NCBI GenBank assembly: GCA_963835495.1
Contig: CAWIFQ010000003.1
Span: forward strand, 1,488,001 to 1,552,000
Length of the DNA stretch: 64,000 nucleotides
DNA from: Acaudatibacter sp963835495
GTDB taxonomy: Bacteria; Pseudomonadota; Alphaproteobacteria; Caulobacterales; Caulobacteraceae
Direction: 5' to 3'
In this document: positions 55,266 through 63,762 of the stretch, one piece after another
Layout: every line of letters starts with the position of its first letter
How positions within the stretch are numbered: the stretch's first letter is position 1
Position numbers and translations under genes: made by a program
Notes under the pieces: generated by a model
Told to the model about the DNA's origin: nothing
The model's input: the letters and a program-made list of their open reading frames with translations, nothing else
Databases searched by the model: none

Positions 55266-56428
55266 CGTTCGAACATCAGCAGCAGATAGGCCGCGAACAG
55301 CAGCAGGTGCACGGCGCCTTGCATGACGTTGCTGCGGCCGCTGGCGAAGGTAACGATGCTGACCCCCAGCGTCAGCAGCAGCATCACGAAGTCGGTATGG
55401 TCCAAGCCCAGCACGACGCTGCGCCCGGTGACGATGCCGATCACCAGCACCGCCGGCACGGTGAGCCCGATCGTGGCCAGGGCCGAGCCGAGGACGATGT
55501 TCACGGCGCGCTGCAGGTGGTCGGCGAAGGCCGCGCGCACGGCCGCGATCGCCTCTGGGGTCGCCACCAGGGCGGCGATCACCAGCCCGCCAATCTGGCT
55601 GGGCGCTCCCGCGGTCTCGATCAGGCGGTCGAGCGGCTTGCCCAGCTGCTCGGCGAGGTAGACCACCGGCGCCATGTAGAGGACCAGGAACAGCGCATGA
55701 CGGCCGAGCGAAGGCGGCGGCTCGCCGGCCGCCATCGCGTGTGGCGGCTCGTCGACGTCGCTCAGCATGAAGTAGCCGCGGTGCCGCCCCGCCTGCAGGG
55801 CCAGAAAGCCGAGGTAGAGGCCGGCGGCCATCACGATCAGGAACGCCGTCTGCCCGAGCGACACGATCGGCCCCGGCGTGGTCTGGGTGAAGTCGGGCAG
55901 GATCAGGCTCAGCACCGCCAGCGGCAGGATCAGGCCCAGATAGGCGTTGGCGCCCTGGAGATTGTATTGCTGCTCGTGATGCCGCCAGGCGCCGACCAGC
56001 AGCGCCAGGCCGACCATGCCGTTCAGCAGGATCATCATCACCGCGAACAGCGTGTCGCGCGCCAGCGTCGGATCGCCGTGGCCGTGCAGGCTCACCGCCG
56101 AGATGCTGACCACCTCGACCGCCACCACCGACAGCGTCAGGATCAGGGTCCCGAACGGCTCGCCCAGCCGGATCGCCAGCAGGTCGGCGTGGCGCACCAC
56201 CGCCATGATCGAGCCCAGCGCCACGCCGAACAGCCAGACGAACACCACGCCCAGCATCACCGGATTGGAGAGGGCCGCGAGCAGCGCCGGCCCCTGAACG
56301 AGGAACACCAGACCGGTCAGCAGGCTGACGCTGAGGAACCACTCCTGACGCAGCAGGGCGCGCCAGGCGGGGCCAAGCAAAGGCGCGGGCGCAGAGGTCT
56401 GGGGCAACGGGACGGTCGGCTCCGGCAT
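55262..56428 (-). CDS. Calcium:proton antiporter (ChaA/CaCA type)
   Basis: A 388-residue inner-membrane exchanger with about eleven helices. The two inverted repeats contain acidic alpha-repeat motifs: LSVVAVEVVSISAV near residue 100 and VIAALVATPEAIAAVRAAFA near 270, with the conserved Glu in each. Such proteins expel Ca2+ (or Na+) in exchange for protons. The ATG at 56428 gives a 30-residue Pro-rich leader; a start further upstream would run into the tRNA-His gene. Its stop overlaps the next gene's start, so coupling is likely. Confidence 0.93.
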   Translation of the reverse strand: MPEPTVPLPQTSAPAPLLGPAWRALLRQEWFLSVSLLTGLVFLVQGPALLAALSNPVMLGVVFVWLFGVALGSIMAVVRHADLLAIRLGEPFGTLILTLSVVAVEVVSISAVSLHGHGDPTLARDTLFAVMMILLNGMVGLALLVGAWRHHEQQYNLQGANAYLGLILPLAVLSLILPDFTQTTPGPIVSLGQTAFLIVMAAGLYLGFLALQAGRHRGYFMLSDVDEPPHAMAAGEPPPSLGRHALFLVLYMAPVVYLAEQLGKPLDRLIETAGAPSQIGGLVIAALVATPEAIAAVRAAFADHLQRAVNIVLGSALATIGLTVPAVLVIGIVTGRSVVLGLDHTDFVMLLLTLGVSIVTFASGRSNVMQGAVHLLLFAAYLLLMFER

Positions 56429-56482
56429 GCTTGGCTCCGGCGATCGCGGACGCGAGGAGACCTGAGCCGTCACGTCCTGCGA

Positions 56483-56559
56483 TGGTACCGCCTCCCCGGA
56501 TCGAACGGGGGACCTCCAGAGCCACAATCTGGCGCTCTAACCAACTGAGCTAAGGCGGC
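56483..56559 (-). tRNA. tRNA-His (anticodon GTG)
   Basis: The minus strand folds into a cloverleaf: acceptor GCCGCCT/AGGCGGT, D-arm GCTC/GAGC, anticodon stem CCAGA/TCTGG with loop TTGTGGC, T-arm CCCCG/CGGGG with TTCGATC, discriminator A and encoded CCA. The base before position 1 is C, so there is no encoded G(-1), as in many alphaproteobacteria. The first pair is G-U. Confidence 0.96.
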
Positions 56560-56622
56560 GTATCACGAAGGGGTCTCGTTTAGAGGCGCGCGTGTTTCCG
56601 ATCAAGCCAGCGGCGGCAAAGG

Positions 56623-56653
56623 AAAAGGCCCCGGCGCGAACGCCAGGGCCTTT
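56623..56653 (-). terminator. Rho-independent terminator of the exbB-exbD-tonB operon
   Basis: On the minus strand AAAGGCCCTGGCG pairs with CGCCGGGGCCTTT around a TTCG tetraloop, with one mismatch, and is followed by TTTCC. It begins 22 bases after the tonB stop and separates the operon from tRNA-His. Confidence 0.85.
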
Positions 56654-56675
56654 GGAGGGTGGTCGACCAGACCGG

Positions 56676-57389
56676 TCAGTCCTTCGGGACCTGGAACCCG
56701 ATCGGGATGGTGACCTTGCCGCCCGCGACCGGCGCGCCGTCGCGGGTCAGGGGCCGCATCTTGAACAGCCTCGAGAGCTTCAGCGCCGCCGTGCCGAACT
56801 CCTGATCCGGAGGCGTTTCGGACAGCACCGAACATTCGCTGACCGTGCCGTTGACGTTCACCGTGCACTGGATCGTCGCGTGGCCGTTGACGGCCATTCG
56901 GCTGGCCCGCTCGGGATAGTACTGCGCCATCTCGTCGCCGCTCGGCCGGCGAACCCAGTCCGGGTTGCTGATCACGGTCGGCCTGGGGGGTGGCGGCTTC
57001 TCCGGCGCGACCACCGGCGGCGCCGGCGGCGGCGGCTGGGGATGCTCCACCGGCGCGATGTTCAGCGGCGGCGGGGCCGGGATGTTGAGCGGCACGTTCG
57101 CTGGCGGCCGCGGCTGGATCGGAGGCGGCTTCACCTCCTTCGGCGGCGGCGGGGGCGGCGGCGGGGGTGGCGGCGGGGGCGGCGGGTGGAGGATGTTCAC
57201 CTCCTCCTTCTGCTCCGAGTAGTTCTTGTAGTTAGGCTTGAACTTCGCCTTCCACACGTAATAGCCGACCGCCGCGTGGAACCCGATCGCGACCAATACC
57301 GCGATGGTGAAGGTCCGCGCCGCGTTCTTGTCACGCCGCGGCACATCGAACGGATTGTGGGATGGGTGGCCGATGTCGATGTCGGTCAT
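56676..57389 (-). CDS. tonB: TonB energy transducer
   Basis: A 237-residue TonB: a cytoplasmic N-terminus, one membrane helix (ARTFTIAVLVAIGFHAAVGYYV, residues about 23-44, with the His of the SHLS-like face), a long Pro-rich periplasmic spacer (residues 70-150) and a C-terminal domain (YPERASRMAVNGHATIQCTV, then a C...C pair) that contacts TonB boxes of outer-membrane receptors. It uses proton-motive force from ExbBD to drive uptake of siderophores, haem or glycans. Its ATG overlaps the exbD stop by four bases. Confidence 0.95.
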   Translation of the reverse strand: MTDIDIGHPSHNPFDVPRRDKNAARTFTIAVLVAIGFHAAVGYYVWKAKFKPNYKNYSEQKEEVNILHPPPPPPPPPPPPPPPKEVKPPPIQPRPPANVPLNIPAPPPLNIAPVEHPQPPPPAPPVVAPEKPPPPRPTVISNPDWVRRPSGDEMAQYYPERASRMAVNGHATIQCTVNVNGTVSECSVLSETPPDQEFGTAALKLSRLFKMRPLTRDGAPVAGGKVTIPIGFQVPKD

Positions 57390-57838
57390 TTATGTCCACC
57401 CCCTCCCACGCCCGACCGATCTTCACCCACCAGGGCCACGCTGTAGAACCCGTTGTCCTGCATCGTGTTCATCACATCGAGGAACTTGCCGTATTCCATG
57501 TTCTGGTCGCCGCGGATGAAGATGCGCAGGCCGACATGGCTTGGACCTGCGGCTAGCTTCAACGCGTCGGGTAGCTCGGTGAGATCGACCTGGTTGTCAC
57601 CGACATAGAGGTCGCCGTTCTCCTTGATGGAGACGTAGATGATCTGCGGCGGCTTGGTCACCGGTTTGGTGTTGGCCGGCGGCAAGTTGACCTTGACGTT
57701 GACCGACGCCAGCGGGGCGGCGACCATGAAGATGATCAGGAGCACCAGCATCACGTCCACGAAGGGCGTGACATTGATCTCGTTGTTCAGCTCGACGTCG
57801 TACTTGCCGCCGCCGGCTCCTGCGATTTTGGCGGCCAT
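57386..57838 (-). CDS. exbD: ExbD/TolR family biopolymer transport protein
   Basis: A 150-residue protein with one N-terminal membrane helix (NVTPFVDVMLVLLIIFMVAA, residues 22-41) whose Asp28-like residue is the proton-carrying Asp, followed by a periplasmic domain (VNLPPANTKPVTKPPQIIYV). With ExbB it forms the motor for TonB. It lies between exbB (6-bp gap) and tonB (4-bp overlap), so all three are translated together. Confidence 0.95.
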   Translation of the reverse strand: MAAKIAGAGGGKYDVELNNEINVTPFVDVMLVLLIIFMVAAPLASVNVKVNLPPANTKPVTKPPQIIYVSIKENGDLYVGDNQVDLTELPDALKLAAGPSHVGLRIFIRGDQNMEYGKFLDVMNTMQDNGFYSVALVGEDRSGVGGGGHK

Positions 57839-57844
57839 ATGGGG

Positions 57845-58738
57845 CTAGACCCCCTTGTCGAGCTGACGGGAGATCGCGTTCATCAGTTCGGCGACGAAGC
57901 CTTCCGTGCGCGAGCCGTAGGCCGTGATCATCGTCTGGAAGTAGTTGTAGAACACCACCGACGGGATCGCGGCGAACAGGCCGAGGCCGGTCGCCAGCAG
58001 GGCTTCGGCGATCCCGGGGGCCACGACCGCGAGGTTGGTCGTGTTCGAGTTCGCGATGCCGATGAACGAGTGCATGATCCCGTAGACCGTGCCGAACAGG
58101 CCGATGAACGGACCGGTCGAACCGACCGTCGCCAGGAACTGCATGCCGCTGGAAAGGCGGCGGGCAAGCGAGGCCTGGACCGCTCCGACGGCGCTCTGGG
58201 CGCGCATGATGGTGGTGTCGCGGTGCTCGCCGGCGACGTGCAGGCCAGCTTGGCGCGAGAGTTCCACCTCCGCAGACGCGGCCGCCGCCATGTCGGCGAG
58301 CGGGTTGCCGGCGAATTCATCCGACTCCGCGATCTTGCCCATGTCGGTGATCGACTTGGCGCCGCGGAAGGTCTCGAGGAACTGGTTGGTGATCCGGTTC
58401 ATCGCGTTGAACTCGAAGATCTTCAGGATGAGGATCGTCCAGGACAGCAGCGAGCAGATCACGAGGCCGACCATCACGACCTTAACGAGGATCTCGGCGT
58501 CCATGAACATTTCCCACGGGCCGAGGTGGCCGGCATTGGCGCCGCCTACCTTGGTGGGAGTCGCGTCGGCTGGAGCCGAAGTGTCGCTGGCCGCCGGCGC
58601 TGGAGCCGCCGCGGCCGGAGCCGGGGCGGTGGCCGCCGCGGGTGTAGCCGTGTTCTGCGCTATCGCCGGCGCAGCTGTCAGCAGCGCGAGCGCGCCGACC
58701 AGGGCGAGAAGGGGAGTGGTTCTTTTGGTGTGAAGCAT
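57845..58738 (-). CDS. exbB: ExbB/TolQ/MotA family proton channel with a signal peptide
   Basis: A 297-residue ExbB. Unlike E. coli ExbB it begins with a cleavable signal (LLALVGALALLTAAPAIAQN) and an Ala/Pro-rich periplasmic region of about 55 residues before the first core helix (VKVVMVGLVICSLLSWTILI). The two other helices are FLATVGSTGPFIGLFGTVYG near 205 and EALLATGLGLFAAIPSVVFY near 245. This extended form is common in alphaproteobacteria. It is the first gene of the operon. A Fur-like half-site lies about 170 bp upstream. Confidence 0.95.
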   Translation of the reverse strand: MLHTKRTTPLLALVGALALLTAAPAIAQNTATPAAATAPAPAAAAPAPAASDTSAPADATPTKVGGANAGHLGPWEMFMDAEILVKVVMVGLVICSLLSWTILILKIFEFNAMNRITNQFLETFRGAKSITDMGKIAESDEFAGNPLADMAAAASAEVELSRQAGLHVAGEHRDTTIMRAQSAVGAVQASLARRLSSGMQFLATVGSTGPFIGLFGTVYGIMHSFIGIANSNTTNLAVVAPGIAEALLATGLGLFAAIPSVVFYNYFQTMITAYGSRTEGFVAELMNAISRQLDKGV

Positions 58739-59428
58739 CGTTTCGCCAGTTCCTGCTTGGTCTTTGCTCGCCCTAGGACCCGAAGGGATCGTCGCGCGGG
58801 GCGCCTGTCCGCCCTAGCTGGTGGAGGCCTGGCGCGAACTCGCCACCGGCGACCTCGCAAGTCCAAAGCCATAGTCGCCACGCCCGTCCCGCCACGCTCC
58901 GATCCATTCTCATTCGCCGGCCTTTAGAAGCTCGCGTTTCGAGGCGCTCAGGGACCCGCCGTCGGCGTGGGCCGCGGCAACTCCTTACCGCAATGTTAGA
59001 CTTGCGGCTCGGGTCCTTTGGCAACCCCTCATCTCAGCGTCAAGGGGGCGCCGCAGATCGCTGTTTGGCGACAGAAAACTTAAATCCGCGGTCTGTTTGC
59101 AACGCAGCATCGCCTGTTCGCTAACCAGTTCTTCGATTTTGGGCTCGATCCGACGTCGCTGTGTTGCATCGCAGCAGAGAGGCTTAGGCGCGGCCCTGGC
59201 GAAATCTTCCTGCGTTCAACCAAGAACTTCTCCGGCCAGGGGCAGAGGAAAGATTGGACCGGCTAGTCAAAAGGTTGGCCAGCGCCGGCGGCCACAGACC
59301 GGTAAACCGCGCTCGCCTCGCTGGCGAGTAGCTTGCAGTCCCGCGCAATACTCATCCGCACGCCAACAACATAGCGGGCGGGCGCTTGAAGGGATTCTAA
59401 GCTAGGCAGGGCGCTGGGGGCGCGCGTG
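58739..59428. other. Long divergent intergenic region upstream of exbB
   Basis: About 690 bp with no convincing protein gene on either strand. The half near the MFS gene is AT-richer. One small hairpin is seen at 58988-59007 (CCGCAA, 8-base loop, TTGCGG). No known structured RNA was recognised. It must hold the exbB promoter and the MFS promoter; its length leaves room for an unannotated small RNA. Confidence 0.5.
58902..58918 (-). promoter_or_regulatory. Possible Fur-type half-site upstream of exbB
   Basis: The minus strand reads GGCGAATGAGAATGGATC. AATGAGAAT is the half-site found in many Fur boxes, but the second half is not well matched. Fur control of exbB-exbD-tonB would be usual. Weak evidence. 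Confidence 0.25.
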
Positions 59429-60685
59429 ATGAGCACTGGGACGAGCGGCCTTTGGGGCCACCGCGACTTCATGCGGCTGTGGGGCGCTCAGGCCGTCTCC
59501 AGCTTCGGCGCGCGCATCGCTCGCGAGGGCTTGCCGATGGCCGCGGTGATCACGCTGAAGGCAGGGCCGCAGGCGCTCGGCCTCTTCGCCGCCCTCGCCC
59601 TTGGCGCCCAGGCCGCGGTCGGCCTCTTCGCCGGCGCCCTCGCCGACCGCCTGCCCAAGCGTCGGCTGCTGATCGCCGCGGACCTCGCCCGGGCCGTCGT
59701 TCTGGCGGCGGTCCCCGTGGCGGCGCTGACAGGCCGGCTCACCCTGGCCGAGATCTACCTCGCCGCCGTCCTGCTGGGCGCGGCCAACGTGGTGTTCGAT
59801 GTCGCCGATCATGCCTACCTGCCGAGCCTGATCGACACCGCCGACCTGACCGAGGGCAACGCCAAGCTGTCGGCGACCGAGGCGGTGGCCGAAGTCGGCG
59901 GCCCCGCCCTCACCGGCGTGCTTGTCGCCGTGATGGCGCCGCCGATCGCGGTGGGCCTCAACGCGCTGACCTATCTTGTCTCGGCGCTGTTCCTGAGCCG
60001 GATCCGCGGCGATGCGCCGCGTGCGCCGGCGTCGGACGCCGAGCCGTTCCGTCTCGACCTCGGCGCCGGCCTCCGGCTCGTGCTGGCGAACCGGCTGGTG
60101 CGTCCGCTCTGGCTGGCCGACGTCGGCAAGAGCTTCTTCGGCAACTTCTTCGCGGCGCTCTACATCCTGCTGGCGCTCGATGTGCTGCGGCTCTCGACGC
60201 CGATGCTCGGCCTGACCATCGCCATGGGCGGCGTCGGTGGCCTGGCGGGCGCGACGCTGGCGCCGTGGCTGACCCGCCGGCTGGGCGCCGGGATCACCAT
60301 CCTGCTGACCGGCCTGGCGGGCGGCGCGACCCTGTTCCTTATTCCCCTCGCCGCCGGCCCTCCCCTCGCCGCCATGGCGATGCTGGCGGCCGCGCAGCTG
60401 ATCGGCGACGGGTTGCAGACCGTCTCGGCGATCGGCTCGGCGAGCCTGCGCCAGACGGTGCTGCCGCCGCACCAGCTCGGTCGCGCGGGCGGGGCCTTCG
60501 CAACCGGCGCCGCGGCGGCCGGCGTGGCCGGAGCGCTGGCCGGCGGGGCGTTGGGCGCGGCGATCGGTCCGCGCGAAACTCTGCTGATTGCGGCGACCGG
60601 CGTCACGGCCGCGTCGCTGTTCGTCGTCTTCTCACCGCTGCGACATCTGGCGAAGGCGAGCGCAGGCGAGACACCGCCGCTATAG
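59429..60685 (+). CDS. Major facilitator superfamily transporter (MFS_3/enterobactin-exporter-like)
   Basis: A 418-residue MFS protein with twelve predicted helices. FMRLWGAQAVSSFGARIARE near residue 13 and AGALADRLPKRRLLIAADLA near 68 are the typical N-terminal helix 1 and loop 2-3 motifs of the MFS_3 subgroup (EntS-like). SATEAVAEVGGPALTGVLVA near 150 is also typical. Efflux of small molecules is most likely. The ATG at 59429 is chosen over the GTG directly before it. It is divergent from exbB across 690 bp, which makes siderophore export conceivable but unproven. Confidence 0.9.
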   Translation: MSTGTSGLWGHRDFMRLWGAQAVSSFGARIAREGLPMAAVITLKAGPQALGLFAALALGAQAAVGLFAGALADRLPKRRLLIAADLARAVVLAAVPVAALTGRLTLAEIYLAAVLLGAANVVFDVADHAYLPSLIDTADLTEGNAKLSATEAVAEVGGPALTGVLVAVMAPPIAVGLNALTYLVSALFLSRIRGDAPRAPASDAEPFRLDLGAGLRLVLANRLVRPLWLADVGKSFFGNFFAALYILLALDVLRLSTPMLGLTIAMGGVGGLAGATLAPWLTRRLGAGITILLTGLAGGATLFLIPLAAGPPLAAMAMLAAAQLIGDGLQTVSAIGSASLRQTVLPPHQLGRAGGAFATGAAAAGVAGALAGGALGAAIGPRETLLIAATGVTAASLFVVFSPLRHLAKASAGETPPL

Positions 60686-60868
60686 CCGTTGCAGCTGCCC
60701 CTCCCGCTCCACGCGTTCGAACAGCGCGACCGCGGTGGTCAGGTCGAAGAAGTCCCGCCGCTCGCGCGCGTCCGGCCCGTCGACATAGAACCGCGCCATC
60801 CCGCGCCCCTCGACCCGCACCAGATGTGCGTTCCTGCCGGCGCGCAGCAGCGTTCGAATAGGACTCAT
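60680..60868 (-). CDS. Small 62-residue protein of unknown function
   Basis: The ATG at 60868 is preceded by GAGGAGG at ideal spacing. The product begins MSPIRTLLRAGRNAHLVRVE and contains ARFYVDGPDARERRDFFDLT, then a short helix. There is no cysteine or membrane segment. It is probably real on the strength of the ribosome-binding site and codon use. It overlaps the 3' end of the convergent MFS gene by six bases. No family recognised. Confidence 0.65.
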   Translation of the reverse strand: MSPIRTLLRAGRNAHLVRVEGRGMARFYVDGPDARERRDFFDLTTAVALFERVEREGQLQRL

Positions 60869-60958
60869 CTGGGCCTCCTCAATTCCGTTCCCCATACGTT
60901 CTAACTGAGCGCCTGTCAAAATCGCGGCAGGAGCGGCCTGGAGCGTCCGGAACTGAAG

Positions 60959-61034
60959 TGGTGCCTGGGGGCGGAATCGAACCACCGACACGCGGATTTT
61001 CAATCCGCTGCTCTACCGACTGAGCTACCCAGGC
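60959..61034 (-). tRNA. tRNA-Phe (anticodon GAA)
   Basis: The minus strand folds as acceptor GCCTGGG/CCCAGGC, D-arm GCTC/GAGC, anticodon stem GCGGA/TCCGC with loop TTGAAAA, T-arm with TTCGATT, discriminator A and encoded CCA. It follows yacG by about 75 bp on the same strand. Confidence 0.97.
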
Positions 61035-61108
61035 GCTTGGCCCTGGCCAAAGGAGCGGTGTCTATAGTGAGCGGCGCCGCCGCTGTCCAGCGAAGCGGCG
61101 CGCGGGGC

Positions 61109-61291
61109 TCACTCCTCGTAGGGATCGATCTCGGGCACGGAGTCGTCCTCGGTCTGCGCCTCCGCCGCCGGCACCGCGTAGGCGCCGCGGAACCAGCGCT
61201 GCAGGTCGACGTCGGCGCAGCGTTTGGAGCAGAACGGGCGGTGGTCCGCCTCCGCGGGGCGGCCGCAGATCGGGCACTTGCGCTGGGTCAT
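61109..61291 (-). CDS. yacG: DNA gyrase inhibitor YacG
   Basis: A 60-residue zinc protein. CPICGR near residue 6 and FCSKRCADVDLQRWF near 20 carry the four zinc-binding cysteines. YacG binds gyrase B and blocks DNA binding in E. coli. It has an acidic tail (TEDDSVPEIDPYEE) as in the family. Its start overlaps the stop of the RNase gene by four bases. Confidence 0.95.
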   Translation of the reverse strand: MTQRKCPICGRPAEADHRPFCSKRCADVDLQRWFRGAYAVPAAEAQTEDDSVPEIDPYEE

Positions 61292-62331
61292 GCAGGCCGG
61301 ACCTCCAGATCTGCGCGCGGGCGCACCGGATCGGCCACCAGGGCCAGGCGCGCGCCGAAGCGGTCGGTGAGGACCTTCAGATAGGGCTGCGCGGCCTCGA
61401 CGACATCCGGCGCGGCGCGGGCCTCGAGGCGCGCGCCGGGGTCGGCGCCGGCCGCGCGCTCGATCTGCCGGACCAGGCGCAGGGCCAGGGTCTGGGCGGT
61501 GGGCTGGCCGGCCGCGTCCAGCAGACGCTCGGCGACCGATCGCCGCCGGCGGGGGACGGTCAGCTCCAGCGTCCCGAAGCGGCTGATCGGACCGAACGCG
61601 ACACCAGGGTTGTCGGGGCCGAACGCGAGGCGCGCGCCGGAGAGCAGCGCCGGGCCGTCGTGGCCGCGCCCCGCCAGGTCCACCACCACCAGGCCACCCT
61701 CGCCTTTCAGCCGCAGCACCCGGGCGGCCGTGGTCAGGGCGGCGAAGTTGGCGGCGCGGGTGGCGCGCTTGGCGTCCGAGCCGCCGCGTTCGCCAAGATC
61801 GACGTCGACGGCGATCAGGGCGCGGGTCGCCTCGATCGCGACGCTGCCGCCGCCAGGCAGAGCGAACACCGTCTCCAGCGCCTCGGCCTCGGCGCCGTCG
61901 GCCATCGCTCGGGCCACGCCGCCGGTGACCACCTGGGCGCGGGTCGCGACCCCGGCGAGTTCGTCCTCGACGCTCGGCGCGGGGGTGAGCAGCCGCGGCG
62001 GCCCCTCCCCTTCGCCGACCAGCCGCAGCGAGGCGCCCTTGCCGGCGCGGGCCTCGCTGCGGATCTCGACGCGCACCGCCTGGCCCTCGACCAGCCGGTC
62101 CATGTCCGGGCGCAGGTTGAGCACGCCGTCCGGCCCCTCGCCCAGGTCGACGAAGGCCAGCGCCAGCTGCCGCTCGACCTTGCGCACGCGGCCAACCACC
62201 TCGGCGCCCAGCACCTGGCAGGCGATGTCGTTCTCACGGCTGATCAGCAGCCGCTCGGGCCGCCCGTCCAAGGTGACGACGCCGCGCGTCTCGCCGACGC
62301 CCACGTCCAGATAGGTGCGGCGCTCGGTCAT
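61288..62331 (-). CDS. Ribonuclease E/G family protein, short form
   Basis: A 347-residue RNase E/G catalytic region. An S1-like N-terminus (VLGAEVVGRVRKVERQLALA...) is followed by the DNase-I-like domain with both Mg-binding aspartates: IAVDVDLGER near residue 175 and LVVVDLAGRGHD near 217. The zinc-link CPxC and the long RNase E scaffold are missing; the full E. coli RNase G is about 490 residues. This trimmed type sits in the same place (yacG-RNase-maf-infA) in many alphaproteobacteria. It may mature rRNA or tRNA. Coupled to both neighbours by ATGA overlaps. Confidence 0.9.
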   Translation of the reverse strand: MTERRTYLDVGVGETRGVVTLDGRPERLLISRENDIACQVLGAEVVGRVRKVERQLALAFVDLGEGPDGVLNLRPDMDRLVEGQAVRVEIRSEARAGKGASLRLVGEGEGPPRLLTPAPSVEDELAGVATRAQVVTGGVARAMADGAEAEALETVFALPGGGSVAIEATRALIAVDVDLGERGGSDAKRATRAANFAALTTAARVLRLKGEGGLVVVDLAGRGHDGPALLSGARLAFGPDNPGVAFGPISRFGTLELTVPRRRRSVAERLLDAAGQPTAQTLALRLVRQIERAAGADPGARLEARAAPDVVEAAQPYLKVLTDRFGARLALVADPVRPRADLEVRPA

Positions 62332-62915
62332 GCGGGAAACCCAAGTCCAATCAACAACGCCCGCGTCTCATAGAGCGGCAGGCCGACAACGCCGGTGTAG
62401 GAACCATTCAGAGCGATCACGAACGCGCCGGCGCGGCCCTGGACGCCGTAGGCGCCCGCCTTGCCGGCCCATTCGCCGCTGGCGAGATAGGCCTCGATCT
62501 CGGCGGCGGTGAGGCGCTTGAAGCGCACGCGGGTCTCGCTGAGGCGCGCGGCGGATCGACCCTTCGGCCCCGCGACAGCGACCGCGCTCAGCACCCGGTG
62601 CGCGCGGCCCGACAGCAGCGCCAGCATCCGCCGGGCGTCCGCCGCATCCTCCGGCTTGCCGAGCAGGCGGCGGCCGACCGCGACCACGGTGTCGGCGGCG
62701 AGCACGAAGGCGCCGGCGCGGCGCTCGGCGACCGCGGCGGCCTTGGCGCGGGCGAGCCGCAGCGCGAGCAGGCGCGCGGTCTCGCCAGGCAGGGGCGTCT
62801 CGTCGATTTCGGCGGGGTCGATCAGGTCGGGGGCGAGGCCGATCTGGGCCAGCAGCTCGAGCCGGCGCGGGCTGGCGCTGGCCAGGATCAGCGGCGGTTT
62901 GGCTGGCGCGGCCAC
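62328..62915 (-). CDS. maf: Maf-like nucleoside triphosphate pyrophosphatase
   Basis: A 195-residue Maf protein that hydrolyses modified or non-canonical nucleotides such as dTTP/UTP or m7GTP. PLILASASPRRLELLAQIG near residue 10 and VLAADTVVAVGRRLLGKPED near 70 are the family signatures; AGAYGVQGRAGAFV near 145 closes the site. I begin at a GTG at 62915, which gives the usual distance to the first motif and leaves 22 bp to infA. A start at 62978 would overlap infA by about 40 bp. Confidence 0.92.
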   Translation of the reverse strand: MAAPAKPPLILASASPRRLELLAQIGLAPDLIDPAEIDETPLPGETARLLALRLARAKAAAVAERRAGAFVLAADTVVAVGRRLLGKPEDAADARRMLALLSGRAHRVLSAVAVAGPKGRSAARLSETRVRFKRLTAAEIEAYLASGEWAGKAGAYGVQGRAGAFVIALNGSYTGVVGLPLYETRALLIGLGFPA

Positions 62916-62937
62916 GGCCGCGGCGCGCGCCGCACGG

Positions 62938-63159
62938 CTATTTGAATCGGTAGGTGATGCGGCCCTTGGTGAGATCATATGGTGTCATTTCCACCAGCAC
63001 CTTGTCCCCGGCCAGCACGCGGATGCGGTTCTTGCGCATCTTGCCGGCGGTGTGGGCGATGATCTCGTGGTCTCCAGTGTCCAGTTTCACGCGGAAGGTG
63101 GCGTTCGGCAACAGCTCGCTGACCGTGCCCGGAAACTCCAAAAGCTCTTCTTTCGCCAT
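62938..63159 (-). CDS. infA: Translation initiation factor IF-1
   Basis: A 73-residue IF-1 (S1-like OB fold) that binds the ribosomal A site during initiation. The ends LLEFPGTVSELLPNATFRVK and DKVLVEMTPYDLTKGRITYR are near-invariant. Starts with MAKEE as usual. The gene precedes maf on the same strand. Its own promoter is expected in the 114 bp upstream, which contain a TATATT in the reading direction. Confidence 0.98.
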   Translation of the reverse strand: MAKEELLEFPGTVSELLPNATFRVKLDTGDHEIIAHTAGKMRKNRIRVLAGDKVLVEMTPYDLTKGRITYRFK

Positions 63160-63273
63160 TGCGCCTCTCAGGTTTGGGCGACGCGCCCTTCAACGCCACG
63201 GCCGCCTCCCGGTTTCGAGACTCAAGAGGCCCGGCCGCGCCAAGGCGCCAATATACGCAAGTGCAAGCAGGCT

Positions 63274-63753
63274 TCATCCCCCGAACGTCGCGGGCTTGCC
63301 AAAACGCGCGCGGATGCGAGCTGCGAGGCCATCGCGCGTCTCGCGGTAGGCCTCCATCACCGCCTCGCGCGAGCCCATGGTCAGGGTGGGGTCCTGTGTC
63401 GGCCAATACTCGATGTCGACGGCGCGGTGGCGCGCCAGCTCGACGGCGCGGTGCTGAGCTTCCGGCGTGAGCGAGATCACCAGGTCGAAGGCGCCTTCCT
63501 CGACATCGTCGAAGGTCTTGGCGTGGTGGCTGCTGAGGTCGGCGCCAAGTTCGTCCATCACCGCGACGGCGAAGGGGTCGGGCTCGTCCTCCTCGTCGGG
63601 CCTGAGGCCGCAGCTGTCGACATAGACCCGGTCGCCGAACATCAGCTTCAGCAACCCCTCGGCCATCGGCGAGCGGACGCGGTTGTGGTTGCAGGCGAAC
63701 AGCACCGCTCCCGGAAGGTCCCGGGCGAGCTCTCCGGGCGACTCATCGACCAT
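63274..63753 (-). CDS. Low-molecular-weight protein-tyrosine phosphatase family protein
   Basis: A 159-residue LMW phosphatase. The P-loop VLFACNHNRVRSPMAEG near residue 17 keeps the CX5RS motif (Cys, Arg, Ser), and YWPTQDPT near 118 supplies the general acid Asp. Relatives include ArsC-type arsenate reductases, but this gene's place next to UPF0262 in alphaproteobacteria goes with the phosphatase annotation. Nine bases separate it from the upstream UPF0262 stop. Confidence 0.92.
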   Translation of the reverse strand: MVDESPGELARDLPGAVLFACNHNRVRSPMAEGLLKLMFGDRVYVDSCGLRPDEEDEPDPFAVAVMDELGADLSSHHAKTFDDVEEGAFDLVISLTPEAQHRAVELARHRAVDIEYWPTQDPTLTMGSREAVMEAYRETRDGLAARIRARFGKPATFGG

Positions 63754-63762
63754 GGCGCGCGC

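Noticed and set aside
59263..59472. Minus-strand frame of 69 codons across the MFS start
   Set aside because: Overlaps the MFS 5' end and has no ribosome-binding site or family features.
63160..63273. Promoter of infA with TATATT as -10
   Set aside because: No acceptable -35 hexamer at 16-18 bases; not listed as a separate feature.
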